Below are positions 62,535 through 64,000 of a stretch of DNA of 64,000 nt, in pieces. The DNA lies in NCBI GenBank assembly GCA_001683845.1, contig LXQI01000008.1, positions 62,001-126,000 on the forward strand, in the 5' to 3' direction. A program made the position numbers and the translations under genes. The DNA is from Erythrobacter sp. ANT-B3C2 (GTDB taxonomy: Bacteria > Pseudomonadota > Alphaproteobacteria > Sphingomonadales > Sphingomonadaceae). Position 1 is the stretch's first letter. Each line of letters opens with the position of its first letter. The notes under the pieces were generated by a model. That model was given only the letters and a program-made list of their open reading frames with translations, searched no databases and had not been told where the DNA came from.

Positions 62535-63085
62535 GTCCGCGCCGCCGGCGGGCCGCCACCGGGTTCGGCTTCGCGGCGGGCGCAGTCGCGCTCGCCTGCC
62601 TGGCCGTGGGAGGCTGCGTGCCCCCCGCCCCGCAGCCCGCGCCGCCGCCCGCGCCGGCCCCCGCCCCCGCGCCACCCCCGCCGATCATCACCCAGGTGCC
62701 AACGCCCACCTTCGACAATTGGATGGATGTGCCGGCGACGTCGGGCGACTGGCGCTATCGCCAAGCCGGCACCACCACTCGGGCGAGCTTCGGCGAGGCC
62801 ACCGGCGCGCCGGTGTTCGAGCTGGTGTGCGAGGGCGGCCGCGTGCTGCTGCTGCGGAGCGGCGCCGGCGGAGAGGCGCTCATCGTGCGCACGGAAACAA
62901 TCGACCGAACGCTGGCGGCCACTCGACGCGAGGGTGCCACCATGGCTCAGCTTCACCCGCGCGATTCGCTGCTTGATGCCATGGCCTTTTCGAAGGGCCG
63001 TTTCGCAATCGAGACGCAGGGGCAGCCAGGGCTTTACCTTCCGGCGTGGCCAGAGGTGACGCGGGTGATCGAGGATTGCCGCTAG
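62525..63085 (+). CDS. Lipoprotein of unknown function, tandem paralogue 2
   Basis: A protein of about 186 residues. The start is probably the GTG at 62525 or the TTG at 62531 (which overlaps the previous stop as TTGA); no ATG is suitable. The lipobox region is LACLAVGGCVPP, followed by a Pro/Ala run and the domain SGDWRYRQAGTTTRASFGEA, APVFELVCEGGRVLLLRSGA, then FAIETQGQPGLYLPAWPEVT and a terminal VIEDCR. It repeats the layout of the previous gene, so the pair arose by duplication and is co-translated. Confidence 0.72.
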   Translation: MQLSPRRRRAATGFGFAAGAVALACLAVGGCVPPAPQPAPPPAPAPAPAPPPPIITQVPTPTFDNWMDVPATSGDWRYRQAGTTTRASFGEATGAPVFELVCEGGRVLLLRSGAGGEALIVRTETIDRTLAATRREGATMAQLHPRDSLLDAMAFSKGRFAIETQGQPGLYLPAWPEVTRVIEDCR

Positions 63086-63225
63086 GGTCCTCACGAGGGC
63101 GCGACGCGGTCCGCGAACATTGTGGGGAAAAAGATTGAGACAAGGCTTGCTTTGTAGGAGCGGGCGACTCAGATATCGCACAGGCCAGCGGTGAACGCGG
63201 GTCTGGCTCCCGGTGAAACGGGGGC

Positions 63226-63252
63226 ATGGCTCTCAAGCGCGAAAGGAGGTGA
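63226..63252 (+). CDS. Mini-ORF 1 of the ilvE leader (8 residues)
   Basis: ATG at 63226 encodes MALKRERR and stops with TGA at 63250-63252. The stop lies inside the Shine-Dalgarno sequence of the next mini-ORF, so translation of the two would be coupled. Its own ribosome site is unclear. It could be an upstream regulatory peptide; coding is unproven. Confidence 0.35.
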   Translation: MALKRERR

Positions 63253-63255
63253 TCC
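63242..63255 (+). promoter_or_regulatory. 14-nt perfect Shine-Dalgarno / anti-16S sequence
   Basis: AAAGGAGGTGATCC is the exact reverse complement of the standard 3' end of bacterial 16S rRNA (GGATCACCTCCTTT). Ordinary ribosome sites match only 4-8 of these bases. It directly precedes the ATG at 63257. Confidence 0.6.
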
Positions 63256-63256
63256 G

Positions 63257-63316
63257 ATGTCTCATGGTTCAGCAGGGAGGTCGGTACGTTTCCGCGCGGA
63301 GCATTATCGGTTCTGA
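63257..63316 (+). CDS. Mini-ORF 2 of the ilvE leader (19 residues)
   Basis: ATG at 63257 encodes MSHGSAGRSVRFRAEHYRF and stops with TGA at 63314-63316. It is preceded by the 14-nt perfect Shine-Dalgarno sequence, so ribosomes should load here strongly. The peptide is basic and has no leucine, isoleucine or valine run, apart from one valine, so it is not an obvious branched-chain attenuation peptide. Confidence 0.45.
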   Translation: MSHGSAGRSVRFRAEHYRF

Positions 63317-63364
63317 TTATCACCACCGGTAAAGGCTTCGTGGGCGGCACTTCCGGCCGCTGAC

Positions 63365-63408
63365 CATGTGAAGGGCGGGATCGCAACAGCGGTGCCGCCC
63401 TTCTCATG
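63365..63408 (+). terminator. Strong stem-loop in the ilvE leader
   Basis: CATG-T-GAAGGGCGG (63365-63378) pairs with CCGCCCTTC-T-CATG (63395-63408): 13 base pairs with one T-T mismatch, around a 16-base loop. It lies 49 bases after mini-ORF 2 and about 225 before ilvE. A T-run is missing, so it is either a factor-dependent terminator or a leader stem. Confidence 0.6.
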
Positions 63409-63634
63409 TCTGGGTGGCCGTTCCCGCGAAATTGGTATGGCGGTCCAGCTTGATTCGCAATCCGATCGAGGCTTCCGGTGGGCAGTGATCCTCGAAGCCG
63501 GTCTGATGCTGCCAGCCGGGACCCACGGTTCGCTGTACCAGCTCAACGCGGGCGAGTTTCGTTGAACACCCCGCGCACCCTTGCCTCCCCCTCGCACCCG
63601 CCTTAACCGCAGGCAGCAAGGAGAGACCGACGAC

Positions 63635-64000
63635 ATGGCCGACGCGCCGAAACCCGCTTCCATGGCCCACCCCAAGGCCAACCTGGCACTGGACATTGCC
63701 CGGCTGCCCCATCCGGCCCCGGTGCCCGGCGACAGCCGCACGGCTGCGATTGCCGACCCCGGCTTCGGCCGCGTGTTCACCGATCATATGGTGCGCATCA
63801 GCTGGAGCGAGGGCCAGGGCTGGCACGGCGCGACCCTGGGCCCGCGTGAGCCCATCAGCCTCGATCCCGCGGCCGCGGTGCTGCATTATGCGCAGGAGAT
63901 TTTTGAGGGGATGAAGGCCTATCGGCTCGCCGATGGGGCGATGGCACTGTTCCGCCCGCACGAGAATGCGCGCCGCTTCAATGCCTCGGCCCGGCGGCTG
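63635..64000 (+). CDS. ilvE: Branched-chain amino acid aminotransferase, 3' truncated
   Basis: The first 122 codons of a class IV PLP aminotransferase, which moves amino groups between glutamate and leucine, isoleucine or valine. Seen: DPGFGRVFTDHMVRISWSEG, WHGATLGPREPISLDPAAAV, LHYAQEIFEGMKAYRLADGA and LFRPHENARRFNASARRL. The ATG at 63635 follows AAGGAGAG. The PLP lysine and the rest lie beyond the window. The approximately 42-residue lead before the conserved core is typical of the bacterial group-II form. Confidence 0.9.
   Translation, partial: MADAPKPASMAHPKANLALDIARLPHPAPVPGDSRTAAIADPGFGRVFTDHMVRISWSEGQGWHGATLGPREPISLDPAAAVLHYAQEIFEGMKAYRLADGAMALFRPHENARRFNASARRL

Larger units (their letters stand above)
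63086..63634 (+). other. Structured leader between lipoprotein 2 and ilvE
   Basis: About 550 bases with no long gene. It carries the two mini-ORFs, the 14-nt anti-16S sequence, a GCGGC/GCCGC stem at 63344-63360 and the strong stem at 63365-63408. A further short frame (63437-63565, 42 codons) may be chance. The arrangement looks like a regulatory RNA or attenuator. Confidence 0.55.

Noticed and set aside
63437-63565. 42-codon frame in the ilvE leader (MAVQLDSQ...)
   Set aside because: No ribosome site and no family; kept only as a possible third mini-ORF.

Overview
The window is GC-rich chromosomal DNA of an alphaproteobacterium, most likely a sphingomonad (Sphingomonadales; Sphingomonadaceae or Erythrobacteraceae). 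The grounds are the GC-rich codon use, an mdh-sucD-sucA-sucB-lpd cluster, an alphaproteobacterial LexA box (GTTC-N7-GTTC) in front of uvrA, an HWE-family histidine kinase, ribosomal protein S5 with an Arg/Gly-rich N-terminal extension, and metZ-type methionine synthesis. I saw no rRNA, tRNA, CRISPR array, prophage or insertion sequence.

Layout. (1) 1-10.8 kb, housekeeping: rlmN (5' truncated), pncC, glutamine-dependent nadE, a pteridine-reductase-like SDR, a cytochrome b plus molybdopterin-oxidoreductase pair, a DUF1801 gene with a compensated frameshift, cfa, a secreted unknown, argG and an RlpA-like protein. (2) 10.9-18.9 kb: uvrA under a LexA box, a short conserved unknown, a large lipoprotein, thpR and a membrane GGDEF-EAL protein. 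(3) 19-27.1 kb, TCA cycle: mdh, a small lipoprotein, sucD, sucA, sucB and lpd, with no sucC. (4) 27.2-31.3 kb: a VOC protein, two related secreted proteins and a prolyl oligopeptidase. (5) 31.5-52.7 kb, minus strand: one continuous translation supercluster. In transcription order it is rpsL, rpsG, a 2-oxoglutarate/Fe(II) oxygenase, fusA, tuf, rpsJ, the S10 and spc genes, secY, adk, rpsM, rpsK, rpoA and rplQ. (6) 53-61.9 kb: a LysR regulator, apaG, an HWE kinase, metZ, a family 39 glycosyltransferase, leuB, recO, ubiK, tspO and tlyA. (7) 62-64 kb: tandem paralogous lipoproteins, then a structured leader with tiny ORFs in front of ilvE, which runs off the 3' end.

The most interesting points are: a hydroxylase-type oxygenase inside the str operon; a natural Arg at S12 position 88, where Lys-to-Arg gives streptomycin resistance in other bacteria; an ilvE leader with two mini-ORFs and a 14-nt perfect complement to the 16S rRNA 3' tail; several strong stem-loops in the spacers of the ribosomal supercluster, including a mutually exclusive pair before secY; and a probably leaderless, LexA-controlled uvrA.

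Calls rest on reading the translated sequence and known family motifs. No database search was run.
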